Source of the DNA: Henckelia pumila
Lineage: Eukaryota; Streptophyta; Magnoliopsida; Lamiales; Gesneriaceae
DNA length: 64,000 nt
Direction: 5' to 3'
Assembly (NCBI RefSeq): GCF_033568475.1
Contig: NC_133120.1
Coordinates: 85,702,151-85,766,150 of the forward strand
The position numbers and the translations under genes were made by a program. The notes under the pieces were generated by a model that saw only the letters and a program-made list of their open reading frames with translations, did no database searches and was not told the DNA's origin. The number at the start of each line of letters is the position of its first letter. The first letter of the stretch is position 1. Shown piece by piece: positions 46,898 through 58,927 of the stretch.

Positions 46898-47816
46898 TGT
46901 AGTGACCCTTACCCAGATCACCTACTAAACAGAACTTAGGCATGCAATTAACTTAATAAACAGATATCAGAATAAACTGCGGAAACATTACTAAAATTAC
47001 AATCCCAAGGCAAGGAATCTGTAAATATCCAAAATAGATTATACAACCAAATCGAAAGCTGTATCAACCCAAAACAACAGAAATAAAACCTAGGCAAAGC
47101 TTCAGCTGGCCAACAACTGCCTAGCCCCTCTTGGATCCACCCGCCTCATCCAATCGCAAACCTGCCCCATGGAATAGGGTGTCCAAAAACACAGAGTACG
47201 AGACATGAGCATAAAATACTCAGTACGAGAGTATGAGTATACATGCATGCAAAGTGAACTCCCTATAAACTCGAGGTTAAGGATCAGATAACAGAGACAG
47301 ACCGGGCTCTGGTATGTAGCACGCTGTGCCGTCGCTTCAGGAGGTGACTCCCATACCATAATACCAGTGGATATGCCGGATCCAAATCGATGGAAGTCCA
47401 ACCACTAACAGGATAGGGAAAAACCCTACTAACAGACATCTCGAAGGAGATAGCTCAGTATGCAAATGAATGCAGCATAAATCAATGATATATAAACCAT
47501 GCAGTCACATAATACATGCATATTCAGTCAGGATATCTCGAACATTACTTCCGCACCTTAAATCAGTGCAAGCTCTACCAACTCTAGGTCCACGCCTATA
47601 GTCTGCTCTTCGTCCGTCGTTAGCCCTTTGCTGTCGAGTGCCTCAAAACTAGGCCACAGCTTCGCTACAATGCCTGGATCGCTATGACACTTCCGGATTC
47701 CCTATGGGACGCCTAGAATTCCCTAGATCTGAGTTAGAAGGCTAAGGAATCGAGAGAGAAGAGGTGATTGGTGCACTTCAAAAATGAGCTCGGCACCCCC
47801 TATTTATAGACGGAGT

Positions 47817-48050
47817 TCGGATCGTCCGAACTGGGCTTCGGGTCGTCCGAACACGTTCGGGTCGCCCGAACTGGGCTTCGGGTCATACGAACCCGATATT
47901 ATATCATTGCTTATGTCATCATGATGACGTCATCCATGACGACTGTCGGCAGCAAGTTCGGAGCGTCCGAACCACTCTTCGGATCGTCCGAACCCTGACT
48001 TCGGACCGTCCGAACCTTGACTTCGGAGCCTCCGAACTCGATGACCCTCA
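47817..48050. repeat. Cluster of TTCGG-N-CCGAA palindromes in the chromovirus left LTR
   Basis: At least eight words of the form TTCGGATCGTCCGAA or TTCGGGTCGTCCGAA occur in about 230 bp, each an imperfect inverted repeat of ~15 bp. The right LTR has the matching cluster at about 53737-53970. The cluster lies next to a TATA-like 'ctatttatag' (47800), on the U3-like side as judged from the minus orientation. Confidence 0.75.
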
Positions 48051-48319
48051 AACCATTTTCAAGTGTTCTGAATCCTATTCCGGACTCCGTTAACCCATTA
48101 AGATTTTCCTTAATCATGTTTACTCTTAACTAGTAGGATTAATGAATTGATTAACACTTAATCACTGATTTCGGGCACGGGCTACTACATTCTCCCCCAC
48201 TTAAGATGTTTCGTCCTAGAAAACAGATCTTAAGTACTGAATGTAAAACAGAAATTAAAAACATTCTTTATTCCAGTCAAACGTTTACAGAGTTTACAAC
48301 TGAATACAACTGAAACCGA

Positions 48320-51300
48320 AATTAAAACTACTCAGGATGGTCTTCACGCATCCTGTCCTCAAGTTACCAAGTAGCTTCTTCAGTGCCTCGGCGCTTCCAC
48401 TGAACTAAAGCCAGAGGAATGACTTTGTTCCGCAAAACCTTATCCTTATAATCCAGGATACGAATAGGTTTCTCAACATAGGTCATATTCTTGCTCACCT
48501 GAACCTCAGACCGCTGCAGAATATGAGACTCATCCGCCACATACCGTCGCAACAGAGATACGTGGAACACGTTGTGAATACTGAAAAGATGTGGTGGCAA
48601 AGCTAGTCGATAAGCCAAATCGCCAATGCTCTCCAAGATCTCAAACGGACCGATAAACCTGGGAGACAACTTGCCCTTAAGGCCAAATCTGAGAATTTTA
48701 CGAAAAGGCGACACTCTCAGATACACTTTCTCCCCGACATCGAACTGCAAAGGCCTACGCTTAGTATTAGCATAGCTGGCCTGACGATCCTGTGCAGTAT
48801 TAATCCGTTTCTTGATCTGATCAACAATGTCTACCGCCTGCTGGATAAACTCCGGTCCCTCAGCCTGTCTCTCCCCCACTTATTCCCAGAAGAGTGGTGT
48901 ACGACAACGTCGCCCGTACAACGCCTCAAAAGGTGCCATCCCAATACTAGTATGATAGCTGTTGTTGTACGCGAACTTGATCAATGGCAAATGATCCTGC
49001 CAGGCTGAACCAAAATCCATGACGCACGCTCTAAGCATATCCTCCAAAGTACGGATAGTGCGCTCTGACTGACCATCAGTCTCCGGATGATAGGCAGTAC
49101 TCAAACTGAGAGTAGTACCCATCGCACGCTGAACACTCCCCTAGAATCTAGAAGTAAACCTGGGGTCTCGATCGCTGACAATGCTCACAGGCACTCCATG
49201 AAGTCGAACGTTCTCCTGAATGTACAACCGAGCCATACGATCGATATTGTACTCCCGGCTATAGGCAATGAAATGCGCTGACTTGGTGAGTAGGTCCACC
49301 ACAACCCAGATAGCATCACAGTTCCTCGGGGATACCGGCAAATGGGTTACAAAGTCCATTGTGATAAAACTCCCATTTCCATTCAGGAATAGGCAGACTG
49401 TGAAGCAATCCTCCAGGTCGTCGGTGCTCTGCCTTGACCTGTTGACACACCAAACATCTCGAAACAAACTGATAAACACTGCGTTTCATTCCCTTCCACC
49501 AGAAATGAGTACGTAGATCCTTGTACATCTTGTTGCTCCCAGGATGAATACTCAACTTAGTGCGATGCGCCTGAGACAAAATCTCCTCTCGCAACTCTTC
49601 ATCCTGCGGAATCACAAGCCTACCAGACAAACACAGAAATCCATCTGACTGATAATGAAATCCAGACGAGCTACCCTTGTTAGCTAGACGAGCTAAACGC
49701 TGGGTCTTAGAATCAGACATCTGAGCATCTCGAATCCGCGAATACAAAGCTGGCTCAGATAATATCGCAAACACCTGGATACTCTGCATACCTTTCTTAT
49801 GCTTGAAAGTATATCTTGAAGTACAACAGTCACTGATCGCACTAGACATCGAACAAGTCTGAAGTGCGGATAGTCGCACCTTGTGACTCAAAGCATCAGC
49901 GGTGAGATTAGCAGCTCCCAGATGGTACTTAATCTTGCAATCATAGTCCTTAAGCAAGTCCATCCAACGTCTTTTCCTCATGTTCAACTCCGCCTGAGTG
50001 AACAAATACTTGAGACTCTTATGATCGGTGAAGATCTCAAATTTCTCGCCATACAGATAATGACGCCAGATTTTCAAAGCGAACACAATGGCTGCTAACT
50101 CCAAATCATGGACTGGGTAGTTGTCCTCGTGAAGCTTCAGCTGTCTAGAAGCGTATGCGATCACATGCCCATTCTGAGTCAGGACACAACCTAACCCCTG
50201 AAGAGAAGCATCAGTGTACACCACATACCCTCCAGATCCTGACGGTAATGCCAACACTGGCGCAGAATTCAACCGCCGTCGAAGCTCACAGAAGTTCTCC
50301 TCACACTCGGAGGACCACTCGAAATCCACACCCTTGCGGGTAAGCTGCGTCAAAGGTCGAGCTAGCTGAGAGAAGTTCAGAATGAAGTGACGATAATACC
50401 CTGCTAAACCCAGAAAACTACGGATCTCAGCAACCGTCGTCGGACGCGACCAATTAAGAACAGCTTCAATCTTACTCGGATCAACAGAAATCCCCTCCCT
50501 GGATATGATATGTCCAATAAAGACCACTCGATCCATCCAGAACTCACACTTGCTCAGCTTGGCGTACAACTGCTCATCTCGAAGAGTCTGCAGTACCAAC
50601 TGCAAGTGAGAAACATGCTCTTTCGTATTACGCAAATACACCAAGATGTCGTCAATGAAGACCACGACAAACTTGTCCAAATACTCCCTGAAGACATGGT
50701 TCATCAGATCCATGAATATAGCCGGCGCATTAGTCAAACCAAATGGCATCACTAGAAACTCGTAATGCCCATAGCGAGTAAGGAATGCAGTCTTGGCTAC
50801 GTCCTGATCACGGACTCTCAACTGATGATACCCAGATCTCAAGTCAATCTTGGAGTAAACTGAAGTGCCCTGTAGCTGATCAAACAAGTCATCAATACGA
50901 GGCAACGGATACTTGTTCTTCACAGTGACTCGATTCAGCTGCCGATAGTCAATGCACAACCGCATAGACCCATCCTTCTTCTTTACAAAAAGAACAGGAG
51001 CCCCCCAAGGAGATACACTAGAACGAATGTATCCCTTGTCCAAAAGATCCTGTAGCTGATTCTTTAATTCATGCATCTCTGACGGAGCTAGACGATACGG
51101 TGCTCGAGAAATAGGCGAAGTATCCGGCATCAACTCTATGCCAAACTCGACTTCCCTAGCAGGAGGAAAACCCAAAATCTCATCAGGAAAAACATGTGGA
51201 AATTCATCCACGACCAAAATACTCTCTATCCCAACGCTCTCAGCGGACAAATCAACTGCATAGATAAGGTAGCCTTCCCCGCCAGACTCTAGAGCTCGAC

Positions 51301-52744
51301 AGGCTCTCAAAGCTGATACCAAAGGCATCGGGGGTCGCGCTCCCTCACCATAGAAAAACCAGCTCTCACTCCCCTCCGGATGAAAGCGTACTAATCTATG
51401 ATAGCAGTCCACTGAAGCTCGATAGGTAGTCAACATATCTATTCCCAGAATGATATCAAAGTCGTCAATCGCCAGGACCATGAGATTTGCTAACAGAATG
51501 TTTCCTTCGAACTCTAAAGGGCAACCCATCACTAGACGCTTAGCCAAAGCAGATTGGCCCGTCGGAGTAGAAACAGACATCACTACGTCTAGTGCAATGC
51601 ATGGTAACTTATGTCTCTTAACAAAATGTGCAGAAATGAAGGAATGAGATGCACCAGTGTCAATAAGTACAAGAGCAGGTATACCATAAAGCAGAAATGT
51701 ACCTGCGATGACTTTCTCATTCTCCTCCACTGCCTGATCATGTCTCAGGGCAAACACCTGGCCAGAAGCTCGTGGCCTCAAATGAGAACTCCCAACAGGC
51801 TGTTCCTGCGACCTCTGCTGAACGGTGGCCTGAGAACCAGATCCTGAACCAGAACCAGAACCAAAACCGCCTCCCCCAGATAGTGGATAATCCCTCCGGA
51901 TATGACCAGTCTCTCCACAACGGAAACAAGCTCCAGAAGCTCTACGGCACTTGTCGGATGGATGGTTCTTCCCACAGTGATCACACTTGTCCTTCTTACC
52001 GAAACGGACAACACCTCCAGAACCAGAGGAAGAAGTAGATCCAGACTTCTTAAAAGTTTGGGCACGGGGACCCAAAGAACTAGCAGGCCTCGATTGAGAG
52101 AAAGACCTGTTCCGCCGAATGCTGTCCTCCGCCTGGTGACAACGGCTCACCAAACCCTCGTAGGACATGTCGTCGCCAACCGCCACACGGTCATGGATCT
52201 CAGGGTTAAGGCCCTGAAGGAAAAGATTATACTTCATCCCAGAGCTGTCAGCAATCTCGGGGCAATAGGATAGCAGATCAAAGAACTTCTGCTGATACTC
52301 ATCAATAGACATGGCTCCCTGTCGCAGACTCAGTAGCTCGCCCACCTTCGACTGACGGAGTGCAGGAGGAAAATACAGCTTCTGAAAAGCTGTGCGGAAC
52401 TCGGCCCAGGTGGTCACTCCTCTCGCCGCAACAAAAGGTGCAGAAGTAAACCTCCACCACCTGCGCGCACGTCCATCCAGAATATAACCAAGGGTCTCCA
52501 TCTTCTGCTCCTCGCTGCATTGGAAAGTCTGAAAAGTCATCTCCATGCGGTCTAACCAGTTCTCCGCATCCTCCGGAGACTCACCTCCAACCAAGGGCTT
52601 AGGCCCTGTCTGCAAGAATCGACGTACACTGAAACGGTCCTTATCTCGATGACGATGGCGGCGTTCTCGACGAGGCTCCTGGTCGGCATCACTCCAACGC
52701 CCACCAATACTGCCATGAGAACTCTGGTCGTCACGATCTGCCAT
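48320..52744 (-). pseudogene. Gag-pol coding region of the nested chromovirus (fossil)
   Basis: From the start near 52744 the order is: Retrotrans_gag (about 52600-52080); CCHC knuckle (CFRCGETGH, near 51930); aspartic protease ([14 protein letters not shown], near 51670); reverse transcriptase ([19 protein letters not shown] near 50930, and [12 protein letters not shown] near 50650); RNase H ([20 protein letters not shown], near 50220); integrase zinc finger and core (about 49560-48880, with [20 protein letters not shown]); then a linker and a tail with RGTEEATW, typical of a chromodomain. In live elements the chromodomain steers integration to heterochromatin. The reading is nearly continuous with a few breaks. 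Confidence 0.85.
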
Positions 52745-54397
52745 CTACAAAATTAACCTAACGGTTATCTTTATGTAGAATCTAAATCCCAAGAATACTT
52801 TGCATGCTCTGATACCATAAATATAGTGACCCTTACCCGGATCACCTACTAAACAAAACTTAGGCATGCAATTAACTTAATAAACAGATATCAGAATAAA
52901 CTGCGGAAACATTACTAAAATTACAATCCCAAGGCAAGGAATCAGTAAATATCCAAAATAGATTATACAACCAAATCGAAAGCTGTATCAACCCAAAACA
53001 ACAGAAATAAAACCTAGACGAAGCTCCAGCTGGCCAACAACTGCCTAGCCCCTCTTGGATCCACCCGCCTCGTCCAATCGCAAACCTGCCCCATGGAATA
53101 GGGTGTCCAGAAACACAGAGTACGAGACGTGAGCATAAAATTCTCAGTACGAGAGTATGAGTATACATGCATGCAAAGTGAACTCCCTATAAACTCGAGG
53201 TCAAGGATCAGATAAAAGAGACAGACCGGGCCCTGGTATGTAACACGCTGTGTCGTCGTTTCAGGAGGTGGCTCCCATACCATAATACCAGTGGATATGC
53301 CGGACCCAAATCGATGGAAGTCCAACCACTAACAGGATAGGGAAAAACCCTACTAACAGACATCTCGAAGGAGATAGCTCAGTATGCAAATGAATGCAAC
53401 ATAAATCAATGACATATAAACCATGCAGTCACATAATACATGCATACTCAGTCAGGATATCTCGAACAGTACTTCCGTACCTTAAATCAGTGCGAGCTCT
53501 ACCAACTCTAGGTCCACGCCTATAGTCTGCTCTTCGTCCATCGTTAGCCCTTTGCTGTCGAGTGCCTCAAAACTAGGCCATAGCTTCGCTACAATGCCTG
53601 GATCGCTATGCCACTTCCGGATTCCCCACAGGACGCCTAGAATTCCCTAGATCTGAGTTATAAGGCTAAGGAATCGAGAGAGAAGAGGAGATTGGTGCAC
53701 TTCAAAAATGAGCTCGGCACCCCTTATTTATAGACGGAGTTCGGATCGTCCGAACTGGGCTTCGGGTCGTCCAAACACGTTCGGGTCGTCTGAACTGGGC
53801 TTCGGGTCATCCGAACCCGATATTACGTCATTGCTTACGTCAGCATGATGACGTCATCCAAGACGACTGTCGGCAGCACGTTCGTAGCGTCCGAACCACT
53901 CTTCGGATCGTTCGAACCCTGACTTCGAACCGTCCGAACCTTGACTTCGGAGCCTCCGAACTCGATGACCCTCAAACCATTTTCAAGTGTTCTGAATCCT
54001 TTTCCGGATTCCGTTAACCCATTAAGAGTTCCCTTAATCACGTTTACTCTTAACTAGTAGGATTAATGAATTGATTAACACTTAATCACTGATTTTGGGT
54101 ACGTGCTACTACAATTGCATAGATGGGGATATACACATATTTGCAAGCATAGATACACATATACACACAATACATATTTTATCTTGGGAGAGGAGAAGAA
54201 AAGATGAGAGAGAAAAATAGATTTGATTTGTACATATCATGATATTATTTTGAATCTCTTTGATCTGTTAATTTTCCATCCGCGGCTGCTGCAATAAAAA
54301 AATTCAGAAATAATATTGAGTTTGTAAGTTGTGATGTAAACACTACGGTGTTGAATTTATAATAGTAATACAACCAGAGTTCTACTGAGTTTCTACA

Positions 54398-57300
54398 TGT
54401 AGTGACCCTTACCCGGATCACCTACTAAACAAAACTTAGGCATGCAATTAACTTAAATAAAACAGATATCAGAATAAAACTGCGGAAACCATAAACATTA
54501 TACAATCCCAAGTAAAGGAATCTGTAATTTATCCAAATAATATACAACCAAATTGAATAGCTGTATCAACCCAAACAACAGTAATAAACCTAGACAAAGC
54601 TCCAGCTGGCCAACCACTGACTAGCCCCTCCTGGATCCACCCTCCTCGTCCAATCGCAAACCTGCCCCATGGAATAGGGTGTCCAAAAACACAGAGTACA
54701 AGACGTGAGCATAAAATGCTCAGTACGAGAGTATGAGTATACATGCATGCAAAGTGAACTCCCTATAACTCGAGGTCAAGGATCAGATAACAGAGACAGA
54801 CCGGGCCCTGGTATGTAGCACGCTGTGCCGTCGCTTCAGGAGGTGGCTCCCATACCATAACACCAGTGGATATGCTGGACCCAAATCGATGGAAGTCCAA
54901 CCAATAACAGGATAGGGAAAAACCCTAATAACAGACATCTCGAAGGAGATAGCTCTGTATGCAAATGAATGCAGCATAAATCAATGACATATAAATCATG
55001 CAGTCACATAATACATGCATACTCAGTCAGGATATCTCGAACAGTACTTTCGTACCTCAAAACAGTGCAAGCTCTACCAACTCTAGGTACACGCCTATAG
55101 TCTGCTCTACACTGCCAAATGATACTACTATCATTAAAGTGCTCTAAAAGCCTTAACTAAGCTATTGCATACTCCTAAATATTTATAGGAAGCAAAAGCT
55201 ATACCTTCGTCCGTCGTTAGCCCTTTGATGTCGATGCCTCCAGAACTTGGGCACAACTCCGCTACGACTACCGAACGCCTCGCCGACCACCGGGTCAAGC
55301 CTAGGAAGGCTAGAACAACTCGAATAGACTAGAAAGGAGAGGGAAATACTCGGAATTGGCAATTGGAAATGAAGCCTCGGCCCTCTATTTATAGACAACG
55401 ATCGGAACTTCCGATCCTTGATCGGAACGTCTGAACCTCGATCGGAACGTCCGATCCTGCCATCGGAGCTTTCGAAGATCCTGATATGCCACGTGTCAAA
55501 ATATCACTTGTTGACTCCGGATAAGGGTGATCGGAGCTTCCGATCCTGATCGGAGCTTCCGATCTAACCACACGTCATGGATGACGTAATATCATCGGTG
55601 CCTCCGATCGCTCATCGGAGCTTCCGATCCTGTTCGGAGTTTCCGATCATGCCTTCGGAGCTTCCGATCCGTCCGATACCCAATTTATTTAATTAGCATT
55701 AATCCTTTAATTACTCAATTAGGGTACGGGCTACTACATTCTCCCCCACTTAAGATATTTCGTCCTCGAAATCAGATCTTAAGTACTGAATGTAATACAA
55801 AAATCAGAAACATTCTTTATTCAAATCAAACGTTTACAGAGTTTGCAACTGAATACAACTTAAGAATGAAATCAAAACAACTCAGGATGATATTCACGCA
55901 TCCTGTCCTCAAGCTCCCAAGTAGCTTCCTCAGTGCCTCGGCGCTGCCACTGAACCAAAACCAAAGGAATGACTTTGTTCCGCAAAACCTTATCCTTATA
56001 ATCTAGGATACGAATAGGTTTCTCAACATAAGTCAAATCCTTGTTCACCCGAACCTCAGACCGCTGCAGAGTATGAGACTCATCCGCCACATACCGTCGA
56101 AACAGAGATACGTGGAACACGTCGTGAATACTGGATAGATGCGGTGGCAAAGCTAGTCGATAAGCCAAATCGCCAATGCTCTTCAAGATCTTAAACGGAC
56201 CGATAAACCTGGGAGACAACTTGCCCTTAAGGCCAAATCTGAGAATCTTGCGGAAAGGTGACACTCTCAGAAACACTTTCTCCCCGACATCGAACTGCAA
56301 AGGCCTACGCTTGATATTAGCATAGCTGGCCTGACGATCCTGTGCAGTCTTAATCCGTTTCTTGATCTGATCAACAATGTCTATCGCTTGCTGGATAAAC
56401 TCTGGTCCCTCAGCCTGTCTCTCCCCCACTTCTTCCCAGAAGAGTGGAGTACGACAACGTCGCCCGTACAACGCCTCAAAAGTGCCATCCCAATACTAGT
56501 ATGGTAGCTGTTGTTGTACGCGAACTCGATCAATGGCAAATGATCCTGCCAGGCTGAACCAAAATCCATGATGCACGCTCTAAGCATATCCTCCAAAGTA
56601 CAGATAATGCGCTCTGACTGACCATCAGTCTCCGGATGATAGGCAGTACTCAAACTGAGAGTAGTACCCATCGCACGCTGAACACTCCCCCAGAATCTAG
56701 AAGTGAACCTGGGGTCCTGATCGCTAACAATGCTCACAGGAATCTGTAAAACAGATATCAGAATAAAACTGCGGAAACCATAAACATTATACAATCTCAA
56801 GTAAAGGAATCTGTAATTTATCCAAATAATATACAACCAAATCGAATAGCTGTATCAACCCAAACAACAGTAATAAACCTAGACGAAGCTCCAGCTGGCC
56901 AACCACTGACTAGCCCCTCCTGGATTCACCCTCCTCGTCCAATCGCAAACCTGCCCCATGGAATAGGGTGTCCAGAAACACAGAATACGAGACATGAGCA
57001 TAAAATGCTCAGTACGAGAGTATGAGTATACATGCATGCAAAGTGAACTCCCTATAACTCGAGGTCAAGGATCAGATAACAGAGACAGACCGGGCCCTGG
57101 TATGTAGCACGATGTGCCGTCGCTTCAGGAGGTGGCTCCCATACCATAATACCAGTGGATATGCCGGACCAAAATCGATGGAAGTCCAACCACTAACAGG
57201 ATAGGGAAAAACCTTACTAACAGACATCTCGAAGGAGATAGCTCTGTATGCAAATGAATTCAGCATAAATCAATGACATATAAATCATGCAGTCACATAA

Positions 57301-57965
57301 TACATGCATACTCAGTCAGGATATCTCGAACAGTACTTTCGTACCTCAAAACAGTGCAAGCTCTACCAACTCTAGGTCCACGCCTATAGTCTGCTCTACA
57401 CTTCCAAATGATACTACTATCATTAAAGTGCACTAAAAGCCTTAACTAAGCTATTGCATACTCCTAAATATTTATAGGAAGCAAAATCTATATCTTCGTC
57501 CGTCGTTAGCCCTTTGATGTCGACTCCAGAACTTGGGCACAACTCCGCTACGACTACCGAACGCCTCGCCGATCGCCGGGTCAAGCCTAGGAAGGCTAGA
57601 ACAACTCAAATAGACTAGAAAGGAGAGGGAAATACTCAGAATTGGCAATTAGAAATGAAGCCTCGGCCCTCTATTTATAGACAACAATCGGAACTTCCGA
57701 TCCTTGATCGAAACGTCCGAACCTCGATCGGAACGTCCGATCCTGCCATCGGAGCTTCCGAAGATCCTGATCTGCCACGTGTCAAAATATCACTTGTTGA
57801 CTCCAGATAAGGGTGATCGGAGCTTCCGATCTAACCACACGTCATGGATGACGTAATATCATCGGTGCCTCCGATCGCTCATCGGAGCTTCCGATCCGTC
57901 CGATACCCAATTTAATTAATTAGCATTAATCCTTTAATTACTCAATTAGGGTACGGGCTACTACA
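54398..57965 (-). mobile_element. Second nested chromovirus, deletion derivative (3.6 kb)
   Basis: Fossil element on the minus strand. The left LTR, 54398-55738 (1341 bp), starts TGTAGTGACCC and ends CTACTACA. The right LTR portion, about 56748-57965, lacks its outermost-internal ~60 bp. The pair is flanked by a CTACA duplication (54393-54397, 57966-57970). Between them lies only the end of pol, about 55820-56740, with integrase and chromodomain-like peptides ([32 protein letters not shown]). Gag, protease and reverse transcriptase are gone. Its LTR is related to, but clearly distinct from, that of the 7.2-kb neighbour. LTR difference is roughly 3% by eye plus length changes in the palindrome cluster. 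It is broken. Confidence 0.88.
55398..55680. repeat. Cluster of TCGGA-N-TCCGA palindromes in the second chromovirus LTR
   Basis: About ten copies of words such as GATCGGAACTTCCGATC and ATCGGAGCTTCCGATC lie in about 280 bp. A shorter cluster with fewer copies sits at about 57690-57905 in the other LTR, so the copy number has changed between the two LTRs of one element. The motif is related to that in the first chromovirus, but its spacer differs (ACTT/GCTT in place of ATCG). Confidence 0.8.
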
Positions 57966-58648
57966 CTACAATTATTATTCTGGCAGGACTTTGATTCATA
58001 TCATATTACACCACAATCCTACTGCAATTCTACGATCATTATTCAGACAGGACTGTAAATCCAACAATTTTTAATTCAACTAGGACTTTGCTTCCTACTA
58101 TCTGCGATTCAATTGCAACACATTCCTACTACAATTACTCTATAACAGTATCTAAATTTTCTACTATTGGTCATCTCGCCAAAACGGCATGCCCGAGAGT
58201 GGGGGGCTTATGATGGGTTATTACTCAATTTGACTTTCTCCCGGGCCCCAGCCCAATGACTCAATCCATATGGGTCCCATATTACTCCGATATTTATTTG
58301 GACACTTTATCAAGGCCCATAAATACCTCAAAGCCCATAAGAGGCTAAAGCCCATGAAACTCTCTGACTATCTATAAATAGCTCAAGTTCTCTCATTATT
58401 AAGGTACGCACTCTATAGTCACATGTTCTAGTTCTCTAGAACTTTTATTGGACAAATACTGACTTGAGCGTCGGAGTGTTTTCGCCGGGCAACCCCCGGC
58501 GCCACTCACTTTGCTTTGTGATGCAGGTGACAACCCACGAAGTTCGGTCTTTGGAACAGTTCGAGTATTAATCCGGCTATCCAGATCTCCACAAGTTACC
58601 CAAATTTTCTTTAATCGGGTAATATCAATTTTTTGCTACATCACTTAT

Positions 58649-58880
58649 TATTTTATTTCATCTTAATTGTTCTTTGTTTATACTAATCGAAGTTAAAATG
58701 AATATTTGAATAATATTTTAATTACTTACATTAAAAAGGATATCATTTGTATTTTATCTAATATAGTTATTATTAATTATTTTAAAAAATTTCAACTCGT
58801 AAAAGATGTTGTAAGTTAAATCTGAAATAAAAAAGTATTATTTATATATTATTATTATATTTTAATTTTTTTTATCGATG

Positions 58881-58927
<47 letters not shown>

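Larger units (their letters stand above)
46898..54113 (-). mobile_element. Ty3/gypsy chromovirus, 7.2 kb, nested, near full length
   Basis: Fossil element on the minus strand. LTRs 46898-48189 and 52822-54113 are both 1292 bp, starting TGTAGTGACCC (left) and ending CTACTACA, with an ATTGC duplication (46893-46897, 54114-54118). Beside the right LTR the minus strand has TGGTATCAGAGC, the initiator-tRNA-Met primer site; beside the left LTR it has a polypurine GTGGGGGAGAA. LTRs differ at about 55 sites by my count (~4%), many at CpG. Domains read gag, zinc knuckle, protease, reverse transcriptase, RNase H, integrase, chromodomain-like tail. It looks almost whole with only a few breaks. Clade placement as Tekay/Del-like is a guess. 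Confidence 0.92.
42543..58643 (+). mobile_element. Gag-only Ty3/gypsy-type LTR retrotransposon (16.1 kb with two nested insertions)
   Basis: Fossil element. The two LTRs, 42543-42975 and 58211-58643, are both 433 bp, start TGATGGGTTATTAC and end GCTACATCA. They are flanked by a CTTAT duplication (42538-42542, 58644-58648). After the left LTR lies GCTTGGCGCCGTCTGTGG, a gypsy-type primer-binding site; before the right LTR lies a polypurine tract (gagagtggggggctta). I count about 9 LTR differences (~2%), which suggests an age of about one million years at usual plant rates. Without the two inserts it is about 5.3 kb. It encodes a gag region only; no protease, reverse transcriptase or integrase of its own is seen, so it is non-autonomous (TR-GAG-like). 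Coding is broken. Confidence 0.9.

Noticed and set aside
49883-52273. Plus-strand frames across the chromovirus
   Set aside because: They are the reverse complement of the gag-pol coding region and have no retroelement or host motifs.
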